Assembly: GCA_037447655.1 (NCBI GenBank)
Contig: JBBHKE010002458.1
Location: 16,151 to 80,150 of the forward strand
DNA from: Zygnema cylindricum
Lineage: Eukaryota > Streptophyta > Zygnematophyceae > Zygnematales > Zygnemataceae
Length of the DNA: 64,000 bases
Direction: 5' to 3'
The position numbers and the translations under genes were made by a program. A model generated the notes under the pieces. That model had not been told where the DNA came from, did not search any database, and saw only the letters and a list, made by a program, of their open reading frames with translations. Shown here piece after piece: positions 9,004-21,596 of the stretch (position 1 is the first letter of the stretch; the number at the start of each line of letters is the position of its first letter).

Positions 9004-10639
9004 TTGAGCAGTTAATTATATGAGGTCAAAGTTGGCCTTTTGTATACAAGCTCACTGGGAGGGAGGCGGCTGCCTCAGATTTTCCCAAGTCCTAAAACCC
9101 CTCTCTAAACTCTCTATTACAAATATACCTAGCCAAATAGAGGACTGTATTGTAGAGTAAGGTACACAAGCCGTGGTACTTTCAATACGGTAAATATACG
9201 ACTTGTTTAAATGGTGGATGCATATCGCCCCCTTACTCATTTTGATGCACCTCGTGAATTTTGTAGACAATGGGAGTGCCCCACGTATCATCTGATGACG
9301 TTATGTTTGCAAACCACCAAAGCTGTCATTCCACGATGTTGGCTTGTATGCAAGTCGATGTAGACCGACTTTCCATATTTGTTGTTCAAACAAATGCCCA
9401 ATACATTTTTTTTGTGAAAAGTATCGTACAACTAAGTCTATGTTACACTAAATCCGTATAACCAATTAAATGGTCTATTATACAATGGCATCTTTACATA
9501 GATATCAGACCTAGTATACTCTAATGATATTCTACAAATAACGGGTTAGAGCGGACGGCTATCCCTAGAAATACCGATCAAAGGTTCGAGTCTTGTAGGA
9601 CTCACCTTTTTGGTTAGATTGACAAAGTCACTCTTATCTCCCCCAATAACTTCCCACTTTTTCCTCCCCTTAGTCATGGATCGATCTCTCTATTTAGTCT
9701 TAAGTCACTAAAACAAGTGTGGGGACTTGAGATAGAGGTAAAAAGTCTAGTGAACTAACCTAGATGCCCATTTTATTTTACTTTACAACACCTAAAAAAT
9801 GCCTCAGAAATCATTAACTTCTACACTTTTTTTTTTCTCTAGTCAACTTTTAGTTTAAATTCACACTTATCGTTAATGAATTTTAATTTCGGAGAGGAAA
9901 CAAGCTTTGTCATCATGTCAACTACCATATCTCATCATGCAACCTACCATTTCTCTACCTGGCTTGTATTCTAAACCGATCACTTTGTTTTTAACTTCCT
10001 CCATTACAAAACTTAGTCTTATGACTGTATGTTTCACCTTAAATCGATGTTCTGGTTTTTTTGCAATAGCAATTGCAGCCTCATTATTACAGAATCTTTT
10101 ATGTATCCTGTTGAAATTTATAGTTTTTTGAGGTCTGTATTGGAAGAATAAAATAGAGTGTGTCAGCAAAGGCAGCCTGTTTCTCGCTCAACTTTCTCCG
10201 GTCCCATACTTGGTGTAGTCACTGAAGACTAGAGAGAGAGCTAGAGCCTTGGCTGTCTAAAGAGGATAGGCTAATTCGTAGTTTGTACCAAAATGGATAT
10301 GCGGAATCAAGATTTGAACCTTGTACCTACCATCCTATAGTAGCCGTTAGCTTTAGCCTATAGCTTAGAGTCAACGATGACATACGTAGGGTACAATAGG
10401 TATTTATTAGTGAACAAGTAGAGAATTTTAACAAACTAACAAATAACCAAAAGCTGCTCTAGACCAGATTTGAACCAAGGTCTATGGTTATATTTGTAGA
10501 GTATGCCTTATCCAATAAGGCGATAACGAAACGATACACTTATCGGGCTTCAAAATTATATAAACCTTGACGCAGAGGCTAATTTACATAAGACTAACGA
10601 GGAGGAACGATTCTGCATTTACGCGAATCTAAACCGGGT
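9004..10639. other. Gene-poor stretch with tRNA-like fragments
   Basis: No open frame here resembles a known protein. Three short segments look tRNA-derived. One is at about 9543-9605 on the plus strand with a perfect B-box core (GGTTCGAGTC). One is at about 10291-10372 on the minus strand with GGTTCAAATC. One is at about 10458-10530 on the minus strand with a D-arm like tRNA-Arg (TTGGATAAGGC) and GGTTCAAATC. None folds into a clean cloverleaf by eye, so they are more likely SINE or decayed tRNA copies than working tRNA genes. The remainder is AT-rich unique sequence. Confidence 0.35.
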
Positions 10640-11290
10640 AAAATATGTTTTGATCTGACGGCCGGCATTGTAGCCGCCACGCGAAGTGATCTTTTAGCGG
10701 CATTTGGAGATAGCGTCACGCGGTGCCATGTGGTGCCACGTTATTTGATACCAGAGAAGATGGGAGGAGGAACCATGACTCCTGATTTGAATGGTGTCAC
10801 CTTGTTGACCATGTCGTACAATGGCCGTACAATAAGTACATCGCCCATTGTACCTTCTTGTACTATAAAGTGTTCCTATTGGACTAGGGTTTAGTAATAG
10901 GTAGTCGTGAGTAGGCAGAACAAGACTTAGTGATATTTAGGTACCTCTCTCTAAGAGAGCTTGTTACTATAAAGGCCATCTTTGACCAGCCATAATTTAA
11001 TGCTCAAGGGAGCAAGTTTAGTGATTCTTTTTGTTGCGGACTCAGGGGAGTCGAAGCTACACTGGGGTGTAGCCGGTCAGAGTTTTTGCGTGCCAGGGTG
11101 GCACTTATTTAGTGGGAAACTCAAAGTGGGGAATATTATCCAAAACACTTATTCAAGCTTTGCATTCTGTGGTGGAACTGAGCGCACAGAAGGGCTTCTC
11201 TTCACAGGGGTGAAGTCATATTGGGGTTCTGATTATCAAGGGATCACTCATTTGAGTTTATATCAACTTGGAGTCGACACTATCTAGATT
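10640..11290 (+). repeat. Dispersed repeat A, copy 1 (LTR- or leader-like)
   Basis: The segment from about 10806 to 11145 aligns with 47585-47930 in the same orientation, including GTCGTACAATG, TTTGACC, GACTCAGGGGAGTC and GCCAGGGTGGCA blocks. It has a TATA-like CTATAAAG near 10864. A 101-codon open frame (10982-11287) is weakly shared with the other copy and is probably not a gene. It adjoins the decayed copia pol at 11320, so it could be LTR-derived, but no TG...CA ends were found. Confidence 0.55.
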
Positions 11291-11319
11291 AGCTTCTTCT
11301 GGCCTACGAATTTTATGGG

Positions 11320-13199
11320 CAATGGAGCACATAGAATTTCATATCCCATCTTTCATGAAACCAAGCTCTTGCAAGAATGATTTTACCCACATCAATTGTT
11401 TTACTGTTGACCAAAAGACCATATACTCAGCCTCCATGGTGGACTGAGCAATTACCTTTTGCTGCTTACTACTCCAAAAGAAAACACCATTTCCCACAAA
11501 CAATACATATCTAGAAGTGCATCTCCTCAGTGGAGCATCCTTATAACTGGCATCACTCCATCTGGTGATATCAATATTGTTCCTATCCAAATGCAACCAT
11601 AAGTCTTGAGTTCTGACCAGATATCTCATGACCCTCGTAGCTACCTCCCAATTTCTCTTTCTAGATGCATTAAAACTCCTACTCAGAATTCACATTGTTG
11701 CTATAAAATCCGGCCTAATGTAGTTCATAAAGTAAATCTGACTTCTAACAACTTGTATATATGGAATATTTCTCATGAATGCCTCCTCTTCTTCACTCAT
11801 TTGGTCATCAAAGATCACAATGCCTTCCTCCAAGCTCTCCTCACCCACTTTTATCAATTCCATTCAAGTAGATCAACTATTCGCTTTCTCCATTTAGAAT
11901 TTTTCTAACATATTTCCTATTGCCGCTTTTTGTGTTAGTCTAATGATTCTTTTTTTTCTATCCCTTTCTATTTGAATTCTTAAGATATATTTAGCCTCTC
12001 TTAAATCCTTCATATCAAAGCGAACATTAAAAGTCTTTCTTCAGTTTATTGATCTTTTCCAATGACCTACTTAACACCTATAAATCATCAACATATATTG
12101 CAATAAATATGACACCTTCCTCATTTTAAAATAAGTAAATTGAGAGATCTAAGCTAATTCTTATGTATCCAGGTCTAGTCAAAAATTAATCTTATTTCTT
12201 GTTCCAATATCGTGGCGCCTGTTTCAGGTCATGCGATGATTTTATTAGCCTGCACACCTTGCTCTCCTCACCTTCTTCCTCAAATCCCTCAGTTTGTTTC
12301 ATCAAGATCTTCTCTTACACTTCTCAACTAAGGAAGGTTGTTTTTATGTCCATCTGGTGTACCTCTATGTCTTCCGCTGCCGCTAAACTTAGGAGAATCC
12401 GGACTGCTGGGAATCTGACTACCGGAGCAAGTCTCCTCAAAATCAATGCCATCTTTCTGTGTATACCATTTAGCCACCCGCCGAGCCTCATATCTCTCAA
12501 TAATGTTTTCTGTGTTTAATATGAATATGAAAACCCACTTACATTCGATTGGTTTTATGTCAGGTGGACAGTCCACCAGTTCTATTGTATTTGCCTCTAT
12601 AATGGATGCCATTTCTTCATTAATAGCGGTAACTTAGCGTTTCTCTCTGGACTGTTCACAATTTCTTGATATGTCTATGGCTCGCTTGGGTGAGACAACT
12701 TAGTAACCTTGTTATTTAGCTGCCTTTCCTAGATTGGTTTGCTGCTCCTTCGTCCTCCCTTAAATTTCAGAAGCTGGTATTGATAGCAATATCAGATTTC
12801 TTCTTTCATTTTTTTCATCTCCTATTTCGGTTGAATCCATATGTAATTCCTCTTCCTCTGTTTCCATTATGTATGTTTTCAGTATGAATTATATCAATAG
12901 GAAAATATTCACCTTTTTGGTGAACATCATCCAGTACCAGTTCCTCCACTTGAATCTTTTGTGTAAAATCAACTCCTAAGACAACCTCTTGCTCATTTTC
13001 AAATCTGATTCTTACTGTTTTTGTGTGTTTAAGTGGATCTTTGGATTTCACTCCATCCATTACTACTGATTGTTTTGCCAATATTACATATTTCCTCTCA
13101 ACGTCATACACTCTATATCATTTTGTGTCATAATCATAACCCACTAGATATCCTGATCTCCCCTTTGAGTCTAGTTTCCAAATTGACTTTTCATTGTCT
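11320..13199 (-). mobile_element. Ty1/copia pol remnant (integrase end, RT, RNase H), truncated by gap
   Basis: Read on the minus strand, the order is: integrase C-terminus (VYDVERK-like block at about 13090), the RT start (IECKWVF near 12545, then YTQKDGIDFEE), YVDD near 12090, an RT end (MKDLREAKYILRIQIERD), and copia RNase H (WSDASYKDAP, KVIAQSTMEAEYM, 11339-11629). Integrase before RT and this RNase H signature define Ty1/copia. Stops and frameshifts are frequent, and about 400 bases near 12150-12300 are poorly matched. The upstream half (gag, protease, integrase core) is cut off at the N gap at 13200. It is not the same family as the element at 21765-26781. Confidence 0.8.
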
Positions 13200-13209
13200 N
13201 NNNNNNNNN
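13200..13209. other. Assembly gap (10 N)
   Basis: Ten N bases. The copia remnant stops exactly here and unrelated sequence follows, so the true distance across the gap is unknown. Confidence 0.99.
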
Positions 13210-13381
13210 GCAGCGAGCTTTCACGCGACCGGTGTTCATGCCTCTTTGAGCAGGCTGCGTTGTGGGTTTGTTGGTTTCTAGAGCTGACGGTAGCCTTTTT
13301 TCAGTAGGTATCCCTGAGCCATACGTATTAGTTCGAGGAAGCGGAATCGCCGTAGTGCCCGCCGGTAGAGTTGTACAACTA

Positions 13382-13540
13382 CCTGTGCATGCATGCCTAT
13401 TTGGAGGGATGGGGTCAGCAGTGGGCATAATCATTACTATGGGAAGCATTAGCATTGGTGGGTTCTTTGCAGGACGCCGAGACCGGCCATTCCGGGCAGC
13501 GGGCCTTGTGTTTCTCGGGCAAGCTCGACATGGTACTTGT
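13382..13540 (+). repeat. Gypsy LTR fragment (third copy of the LTR core)
   Basis: This fragment is very similar to 7384-7540 and 8843-9003, from CTGTGCATGCATGCC through the GGGCAGCGGGCC block to CTCGACATG. It is fused directly to an RLE-element 3' fragment at about 13532, producing a chimeric 236-codon open frame (13262-13972). The 170 bases to its left, after the gap, match neither LTR copy. Confidence 0.7.
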
Positions 13541-14190
13541 CGCATCTTTGGTGACATTGTTTTGGGAAACCTTACGTCGGCTACAGTGGTTGGGCAGGCA
13601 GCTCAACATGTTGAGATGGCCGCCCGTGATGCCGCTAAGGCGAAGGAGCTTGATTATGCATACCGAGTCCCTATGGATGACTTTTTTCCGATGGCAGTCG
13701 AGATCTTTGGTTGTTTGGGTGTTGCGTCGGACGAGTTTCTCCGTACTTGTGGCCAGCGCACTTTCGAGCGACGAGGACTTGGGAGCCCTCCTCCTTCGGT
13801 CCTAACTTCTTTTTATCGTCAACGTTTATCTGTGGCTTTACAGCGAGTGCAAGCTTCTATTCTCCTTCGATCGACTATTGCGATTATGGATCGTCGACGT
13901 GTTGCGGAACTCCCTCACCGTGCTCCCTTGGGCTTGAAGGACTTAAAGAGGTTGCTTTTCGTGGATATTTAATTGTGTTGAGGTTGGGGTTGTAGTGTTG
14001 GTTTAAGTAAGTTGTTGTGTTTTTCTTTTTGGGTTCGAGTGCTTTTGTTTTACGCCCCATATTTCTGTGTTCACGCTGCTTTTTTTGTTTATATTCCCCT
14101 GCTTGTAGTTTTTCAGTTTTGACCATGTCACCCCTTTTGTACCTTTGGACTCAAGATGGTTTACCATCGCGCTTTTTAAATCAATCTGCC
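13532..14190 (+). mobile_element. RLE non-LTR retrotransposon, 5'-truncated fragment
   Basis: The open frame to 13972 matches the last 145 residues or so of the elements at 36364 and 47978 (GDIVL, SATVVGQAAQH, DDFFPMAVEIFGCLGV, SFYRQRLSVALQRVQASILLRS). Reverse transcriptase and the first part of the endonuclease are absent. The 3' untranslated tail is T-rich and carries the family hairpin GATGG-TTTA-CCATC at 14155-14168. The tail ends near 14190. Confidence 0.8.
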
Positions 14191-14634
14191 AGTTTCTTGT
14201 TGGAGTAGCAACACGGGTCGCTACAATAACAAGGAACAAAATAAGGCTTAAATATTATAGATAATTTTTTCCTTATCTCTCGCAAAATATTTCACCGAGT
14301 TTGCAGGATTTACTGAGCTGCTTGTAGCTATTTTCCGTCACATTCAGCATTGCCCGGGTAGGTTTTGTTAGGGTAGGTTATTTTGTCCTTCGTGTTTTGA
14401 ACGTAGTCTTCTCTTTCCAGCAGTTTATTTTAAAGGCGCCCTGCTCTATTCCTTCCCTTGTTTTAACGGATATGCCAAGTTTCTCCACCCTATTACGAAG
14501 CCAATTACGATTTTCCCAAACTAAAATTATGACAAGGTTGTGGGCACCATACGATCTACTTTTTGTAGCTTTTTTTTAAGCTTTTTCAGGCGCTTCGCTC
14601 TTATTCTTTGCGTGCTTTCTTTCTCTCCTGGGGG

Positions 14635-15400
14635 GGGCTAGTTGTGGAGCTTCGCTATTGGCTACACCTTTTCTTTCCGCTCTAAATTTCATGCTATCTC
14701 AATTCATTACTACCCTGAGGTTCACGCTTGGTCTCCCTCACTCACACCTTTACTCGGCTCTCTCATTTGCTCGTGTGATCGTGTCTTTTAGCCTATTGGC
14801 GTCCATTCGCTTCGTTGATCTAGTGGGGATGAGTTGATTCATGAGCACCACACTATTCAAAACACCATTGCGACAATTGCTTTTGGGCGGGGTATTTTAT
14901 TTGTCGGGAGGCTCAACATATTATTCCCTCGTGGTGAATTGATATTGTATCGCTCGATAGTGACTGTCGTATTCTTGGGGAAATTGTTTTGGCTAATCCT
15001 GCCTCTGTTGCAAACATCGGTCAAGCGGCTCGATATGTTGGAGTGACTGCAAGTGACTCTGCTAAGGAGCTTGATTATGCATACGACAAAGCTATACATG
15101 AACTTTATTATAACGGTGGTCGAGATATTTGGTTGTTTGGGAGTTGCTTTGGATGAGCTCCTTTGTACTTATGTTTAATGTTCTTTAGAGAGAAGGGACC
15201 CCAGGGGCCCTCCCTTGTCGGGCCTTACTTCTTTTTATTGTTAGCATTGATATGTGTTACAACGAGTGCAAGCTTCTATCATTTCCCGATCTGTTATTTC
15301 TGTTATGGTCTGTTGGCATGTTCCGGAACTCCTTGAGCTTGCTACACCGAGCCTGGGGGGTTCAAGGCGTTGCTTTTGCTATAGATCCATAATTGTAAAA
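14635..15400 (+). mobile_element. RLE non-LTR retrotransposon, degenerate 3' fragment
   Basis: Nucleotide similarity to 48935-49690 is clear throughout, for example the stretch around 14830-14880 matching the HDTIRDTVATIA coding block and 15010-15080 matching the VVGQAARHLGVAA block. Many substitutions and indels have destroyed the reading frame. It is markedly older than the other copies. The 3' tail with the hairpin is not recognisable. Confidence 0.7.
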
Positions 15401-16483
15401 CAGAGATTTGTGTTTGTGTAAATCTTTTTCTCCTTTACCATACGTAAATTTTCAAGGCACTCACTTGAATTTCCATACTGCCGTGATTGTCGTAGGGTTG
15501 TACAACCATTATTTCACCATCTACCACTGTCATGACAAAGGGGTAATCACACTTGCACAATGCTGGGATGTTATGAAATCTTTTAAGGAATGTTCACGAA
15601 ATGTTTAGAGAATGTTTAAAGAATGTTACTCGATATTTGGTCAAAATCGGCAAGAATTGCTCAATACTAACCCCATCCTGACCAAATATTTGGTAACACT
15701 ACATAGGAGTTCCGTAATGATTCCGTAAATATTCCCAGCATTGCGCACACTATCACTGACAGTATCGCTATCCTATCTATCAACACTCTTATCACTATCA
15801 TGGCTTATTACTATATCACGGCATGATATACATTACCTACTGTCGGACACTGATTTTGAAACCGACTTAGCATTGATTTTCTTGTTATGAACCAAGATTC
15901 CAATTCATTTTCTTTGTTTGAACCGCTCAGCCATAATTGAACTCCACATGTTGGAAAAAATTGTAAATAAGAAACAAGCTACAAATGTTGATCAAAAGTT
16001 CAATCTAAAATACAGTTTCAATCCAGGTAACTTCGATCCAGTATGTTTACCGTAATTTTTGACCTGCCCTCTGGTAAAGGCCGATACTTTTTGATCACAT
16101 CAGCTACTCGCAACTTGGTAATTAACATTTCTCAAAATTCCGGGAATTCCTCCATGTTTTGATTGCGAATGGTGAAGTCGCTCTTTTGTTGAGACTTAAG
16201 GGTATCAAATAACATCAATATAATCATTCATTGCAAAGCGGGAATACAGCTGAAGATTTAAATCGTCAGAAAAGAGCAGGAAAAAACAGCACATGAAGAG
16301 AAAATAAACAATTTTAGTCACAGCCATCCAAAACTTAGTGTAAGGCACCTCATTTCTTAGAATTAAAGAGCCGAAACTGACAATACTAGCCATAATGTCA
16401 CTATGCCCCTCTAAGCCAATCTGGAGTGAGCATCAAGGTCACAACACTTTACCTGCATGCGTTTCTAACTTTTGAAGATTATT
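15401..16483. other. Intergenic stretch downstream of ALKBH1
   Basis: No gene or recognisable element is seen. It is AT-rich with scattered direct near-repeats (AATGTTTA-type motifs around 15590-15620). The part next to 16483 should contain the 3' untranslated region of the minus-strand ALKBH1 gene. Confidence 0.4.
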
Positions 16484-19400
16484 TCAATCTACTTCCCTCA
16501 CATTGATGTTGATACGAGAGTCTCTTATGTATTCAGCGAACGGCTTGAATGCGAGGGAGGCTGTTTCCTCCTGAAGATGAGTGGGAAGAGGGACTCCATC
16601 TTCTGCAGTAAATATTCGTGGTACAGCTGTTGCAAATCCTCAACCACCATATAGAAACCTTCAGTCGAGGCATTTCAGAAAAACAGACAGTTCAAAATGT
16701 CCTCAACTAGAATATACAAACCTTCAGTTGAGACGTTTCAGAAAAACAGACGGTCGGAAGTTTCCTGATACAGTTCCTCCACTCACACTATATATTAGTA
16801 CTCAGCTTGATGAAACGTCGCAGTTATACAACTACTTTTTAAGTATGAAGTGGACTAAATGATTCCAGAATTCCATACATGCCTAACTAATCCTAACAAG
16901 CCGGCATATGAATAGAAGAGAATTACTCTCCAACTGTTTAAGGGACCTACCATGGAAGCACTGCCGAGCTGGACCCGCCATAAGTAATACATCACCACTT
17001 CGGAGGTACATGGCGAGAGGGGATTCCTCCCGACTTGTGCCTCCAAGAAGGAAAATTGCTTCGCATCCAAGACTGAGACCAAACAACAAACAGCCCGACT
17101 TTTAACAAAAATATCCTCATATTTCCCTATTCCTGCAATCACAGTCACAAGTGGCGTCGTCTTTTGTGCTTGGCATTGGCACAGCTAAGAAATAATGGCA
17201 AAGAATGTAGGACCTGATTACAACTTTAGGAACTCCCGGCTTCCAAAATGAGGACGGAGTACATGTTTAACTGGAAGTTATGTTGCCGTTGTAATAAAAT
17301 ATTTGCTCCTCTAATGTTCCACATTTGTACATGCGCTTTACCTTTATGCTGCCAGAATATCCCTCTGACCTTTGACTCTAAAACCACAGTCAGCGTATAA
17401 GAGCAATAAAAAAAAAATCCTTCATACCATGGACTCCACCTACTTCAAGCACAAAATCTAGCTCTGCCCTATTTCAGCAGAAGGAGAATTAAATTGACAT
17501 ACCTGAAACTCACTATGGGCTTCGACCAATCAGCTTCCATGTCATCCACGTGACCCCCAAGCATGTCATCTGCCATACATCTGACCACTCTTTAGAAAAA
17601 AAAAGACAGCTAAAATCCTAGAAAAGTTATCAGGCGGCCCACCTATATGCCCTGAAACTTTCTTCCATAAAACTGAACTTTGCCTTTTTGTAAAATAAAC
17701 AACTCAACACTTTTTTCCACGTCAACATCCCATAAATACCCTTCTTGGTCCATTCACAATACCCAAAATACAAAAAATGATTTAAATAAAACGATAAAAG
17801 ACCGAATAAAAGCATGCACTGCATATTGTCAACAATTGGGCTAGTCTTATTGTGGCCACAAGTGAAATATATAATGGATTACGCCACACTATTTCCCTCA
17901 CCTGGGCCATAAAAGTTCACTATGGCAGCTTGTGCATTGAATTGCCCCTCTGGGCCAACAGCCGGTTTTGCCAGTTTTATAGCCAGCTCAGCTAGACTTT
18001 GAGGGAAAGGGTTGTAAGGAAGTTGAATATTATATGCCTTCTGCAAACATACAAGGCTCACAGAGTCAGACACTGACCTGCAGTAGAAGACAATAATAAT
18101 CCACTTCACGCAGCTTTTTGCACTTTTGCATAAAAATGAAGTATCTAGAGGAGATGTGACTCGTTTAACGCACGAAATATTCCACCACCTTTGAACATAA
18201 ATCCAGCATCTGAAATAGATAAAAGTCACAAGAAGCTCTCAAAGTATAAGTCTACCTTCATCCAGTCAAACTGCAATCCCAATGTTGCCCACCGAAGCTT
18301 TCGCAGAAGCTTCCGTGGTGGAACTCCACATGGAAGAGATCCTGCAGCTAGAGAAAGTTTCTTCTCATCTTTTTCACAGCCATCGTCCCTGTAACTTGGA
18401 ACTCTGTCCTCAGTTCTCTGACTCATGCCAACCCTTTGAGATTCAGACTGAACAGCTTTTTCAGAAGGCAGCATTGTAGACGTATCCTGTTGTGGTTCAT
18501 TATCCACCATTGCTGTGCACTGCAAAAAACAATTGTTTCAAAGTGAAGAAAATTGTCAATAAAAATGTCTCAAGGCTGACTTTATTGCTTGTCTGAATTG
18601 TTGAGGAAAATGGTTTAGTTTTTTCCATGGCATTTTAGATTAGATTCCATTTCAAACTATCAATGAAGATTTTTCGCTTTAGACCTCAACTGTGTCTAGC
18701 ACTCCCATCTCGAAAAAATCCTTAATGTGACTTAAGAATAAGAGTGATAAAAGGCTTTTAAACAGTAGATATTGTGACTTAAGGTTGGTGTCATGTATAA
18801 CTTACATCCTCGTTATAAACATAACATAATTCAGGACTATCTTGTCTCGTCTGAAACGAGTCTCCTCGTCCTGATTGTGTCATTGCCTTAGTCTGGACAT
18901 GTCCTTTCATGTCACGCGGACCCAAATCGGCTTGAGCGGCTTCCCAGAGCCCATGAATATGACCCAAGGTTGCAGTGTGATTGGTTTGGTTTGGAGGAGT
19001 CAAATAGGTTGTCAGGCTTTCTTGTATGAGATCCTGTTGCTGCTTTGGCGTAAGAAGATCTGGCAGAAAATAGAAGCCTGCATAAGCTTACTCAAAAGGA
19101 AAGTCAGCACGTTTTAGCATAGAAACGATTTCTGATCCAAGCAAAGCAAGATTGCTTAAGATATTCAAGGTGCTCAAAAGGGATTCCACCAGGAAGTCTT
19201 AGAGTCTTAGCCATGATTACATGTACAAATTATCAATAGCAGAGGTCTGCCCTCATGCCGAACATTTACTTCAGTAAATTCAAAAAGCACATCGTTAATC
19301 TCGTTTCAAGAATATGGTCAATTTCACAACATCATTCAGCCCCACATCAGGGTCTATCGTAAAAAAAGAAAAAAAAAGGTCTTGGGTAATCGCAAACAAT

Positions 19401-21040
19401 AAGGTAAATCCTTAACACATTAGTTACAAAGTTAAAACCTAAAAGTTTGTGATTTTTCTTAAGTAACGTGGCCAAAATAACCATATGCGTCACTCTTCTC
19501 TGGACATCGTCCTACAAACTTCCTTTGGTGCACTTGTGTTGTCACTTTACTTCATGAACAGGCACTATGCAGATAAGAAAGAACACACGCGCATCGGCAG
19601 GTGTAATCTTTTAGGAGCTTAGTATGTCACAGCCGACTAGGAATGGACAGCCCAGCCTAATCGTGAAGAATCCCGTGATTTTCAAACAAAAATGCTTTTC
19701 ATAAGTGTAAGTGCATTTTCTAGGCCACACACAGTGTACCAAGCTCAGATATCTTTAAACGACTTTTTGCTCCAATTACTGCGAGTTCTGGGTTGTGCAA
19801 CATGCACCTCTACTATGCTTCACATATTGGCCCACATTATTGGATCCTCAAAATGCACTGTGAAGTAATTCAATGCATAACCTGGACTAATTCATAGTCT
19901 TCCTTGTGAGCAAATCACATGACATTGCCCTTCGTCTAATGGGACTATATTTTGTGTGCATGAATTCAACTTTTTTTGTGACACTAAATGGTTCTTTCAA
20001 TTGGCTAAACATCCAAACTCCACTTTTGGCAGTGTGAAATAAAAATCAATTCACGAAGTTTGAGCCATACAATCTGAGCATTCTTATTCCACTTTTTAAG
20101 TTCTTAAAGCAGGCATATAAAAAAAACAGCAAAAAAAATACCACCTTCTATATATCTGATTACCGTTATCACACTATGGACATTACAACAGATTCAACTT
20201 AGCAAGTCTACTACTAGCATTTGCAATAAGTACCCGCTGAACATGGCAACAAAGGAAAATGAACAAGGGCCCTTTACCTGGTCGTCCCGGAAGAACAAAA
20301 ACCGAAAAATCATAATCATTCTGAAGCCGACTGACTCCCTGAACAACTGCATCGGTATCACCAATTAGTCTGGCAACTTTTCGGAAATCGAGCACATCAT
20401 TTAAATCAGTCGTTGGAGCACTGCCCTGGCTGCCCTGTGCCCACAGATTCAATCAGCAATAATGTCATTTATGGCATTCATTTGACACCTACTTCTAAAG
20501 AAGGACAAGTATGTGAAGACACCTTGTAAATTTGAGAGTTATGAATTAGGATATAGGATTTCACAATTTAAACTTCCCAGGATGTTTTCAGATGAAGCTC
20601 CATTCTTCGTAATTTGCTCTTATTCAACAATAAATAAACGAAAAAAATGCTCAAACACTTGTTATTGCAATTAAGTCGCATCAACCATTATTTTGGACAA
20701 TCTATCGAGACGTGCTTGTTGTTCAACGCAACATTAAGAACTCCTACAGTATCATGGAATGTTTCCCATAACAGTCTGAAATGCTGCTGTGCCAATCCTC
20801 ACACCTGCCATGTCGGCTCCCTTTCCTCCTCCTTCCAGACGTTCCTGCCTCCTTATACCTTTTATACTTTTTCTCTGCCAGCCGAAAGGCAGTTCGAGAT
20901 TCACTTCCTTGCTGAGCTTCCTCATACCCCATGCTTCTTACAATATGTTGACAGGGAGTTGAAAAATTCTTGCAAATCCCTGAGAAATCAATTCTTCTAC
21001 CCAGCTTAGCGGCATTTGCTCCACCTAGCCAAGACGACAT
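16484..21040 (-). CDS. ALKBH1: ALKBH1-like 2-oxoglutarate/Fe(II) dioxygenase, 8 exons
   Basis: AlkB-family dioxygenases oxidise methyl groups on nucleic acids. ALKBH1 homologues act on DNA N6-methyladenine or on tRNA, so the substrate here is not settled. CDS exons, in transcript order: 21040-20805, 20429-20278, 19077-18806, 18519-18256, 18040-17902, 17569-17503, 17072-16951, 16626-16484. All introns are GT-AG and phases agree, giving 1395 bp (464 residues). Visible features: TAFRLAEKKYKRYKE near the start, GFYFLPDLLTPKQQ, TPPNQTNHT, KLLRKLRWATLGLQFDW, iron ligands in GGHVDD and CFHAVPR, LGCEAIFLLGG, and the 2OG-binding RININVREV at the C-terminus, all as in plant ALKBH1. An in-frame TAG lies eight codons upstream of the ATG. 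It is longer than the roughly 345-residue Arabidopsis protein, with extra polar sequence in exons 3-4. Confidence 0.93.
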
Positions 21041-21257
21041 ATTCCATGGCGTCCTTATCTCCTACCGTGTATGGCTGTAGGCCCTCATACGAATTCTCGA
21101 CGATGAAAGTCACGGTTGGAAGTTTGTTGCGGTCGCATTTTGTTAACCAATGTAAAACTTTTCAAGGATCAGAAAACGTGCAAAAATACATTGTAAATTA
21201 CAGTAGAAGATTGCGCGGTAGGCTTCGACCCGGCTTTGAGGAAGCGTTCAATTTTCC
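21041..21257. promoter_or_regulatory. Putative divergent promoter
   Basis: The 217 bases separate the ALKBH1 start codon (minus strand) from an ATG opening a plus-strand exon candidate. A CCAAT motif (AACCAATG) is present near 21146. No clear TATA box is seen in either direction. This is inferred only from the head-to-head arrangement. Confidence 0.35.
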
Positions 21258-21596
21258 ATGGCTTCCAATAGCTTCGTTCTCCCCAGAACAGAATCCATTG
21301 CGGATGACGCCGGTACGTCACCGACTATTGCTAGGTCTGACGTTGAAGAAGAGGAAGATGATGAAGTTAGGGGCCGCTCTCTATCTGACGTGGCATCTCC
21401 TCCAGAAAACATTCCTCCACGTCATTCTCCAGGAGATGAGTTTCAAGGAAGCTGGCCTCGGAGTTTTGAACAATCTATGGCCCTCTACTGTGGCTCGAGG
21501 GGCGTCAGATCTCGCCGATCTCGTGATCTATCAAATGGCGCAGATTCCTTCGAGGTCGGTTCTGTGGATGACTCGGAGCCGTCTTTTCGGCCATGG
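21258..21596 (+). CDS. Possible first exon of a divergent gene (unknown protein)
   Basis: An ATG at 21258 opens 113 codons that end at a good splice donor (TGG|GTGAGA at 21597). Without splicing the frame stops at 21611. The peptide is acidic and Ser-rich (VEEEEDDEV), with PPENIPPRHSPG and a WPRSFEQSMALY segment. The latter faintly resembles the N-terminal region of plant vacuolar amino-acid transporters of the AVT1 type (WPQSYRQSIDLY-like), but this is weak. No further exons were found to the right; the copia element at 21765 lies immediately downstream, which would place it in the first intron. The gene may be interrupted, extend beyond recognition, or be an artefact. Confidence 0.35.

Noticed and set aside
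9543-10530. Working tRNA genes.
   Set aside because: B-box cores are present, but acceptor and anticodon stems do not pair well, so they are treated as tRNA-derived fragments.
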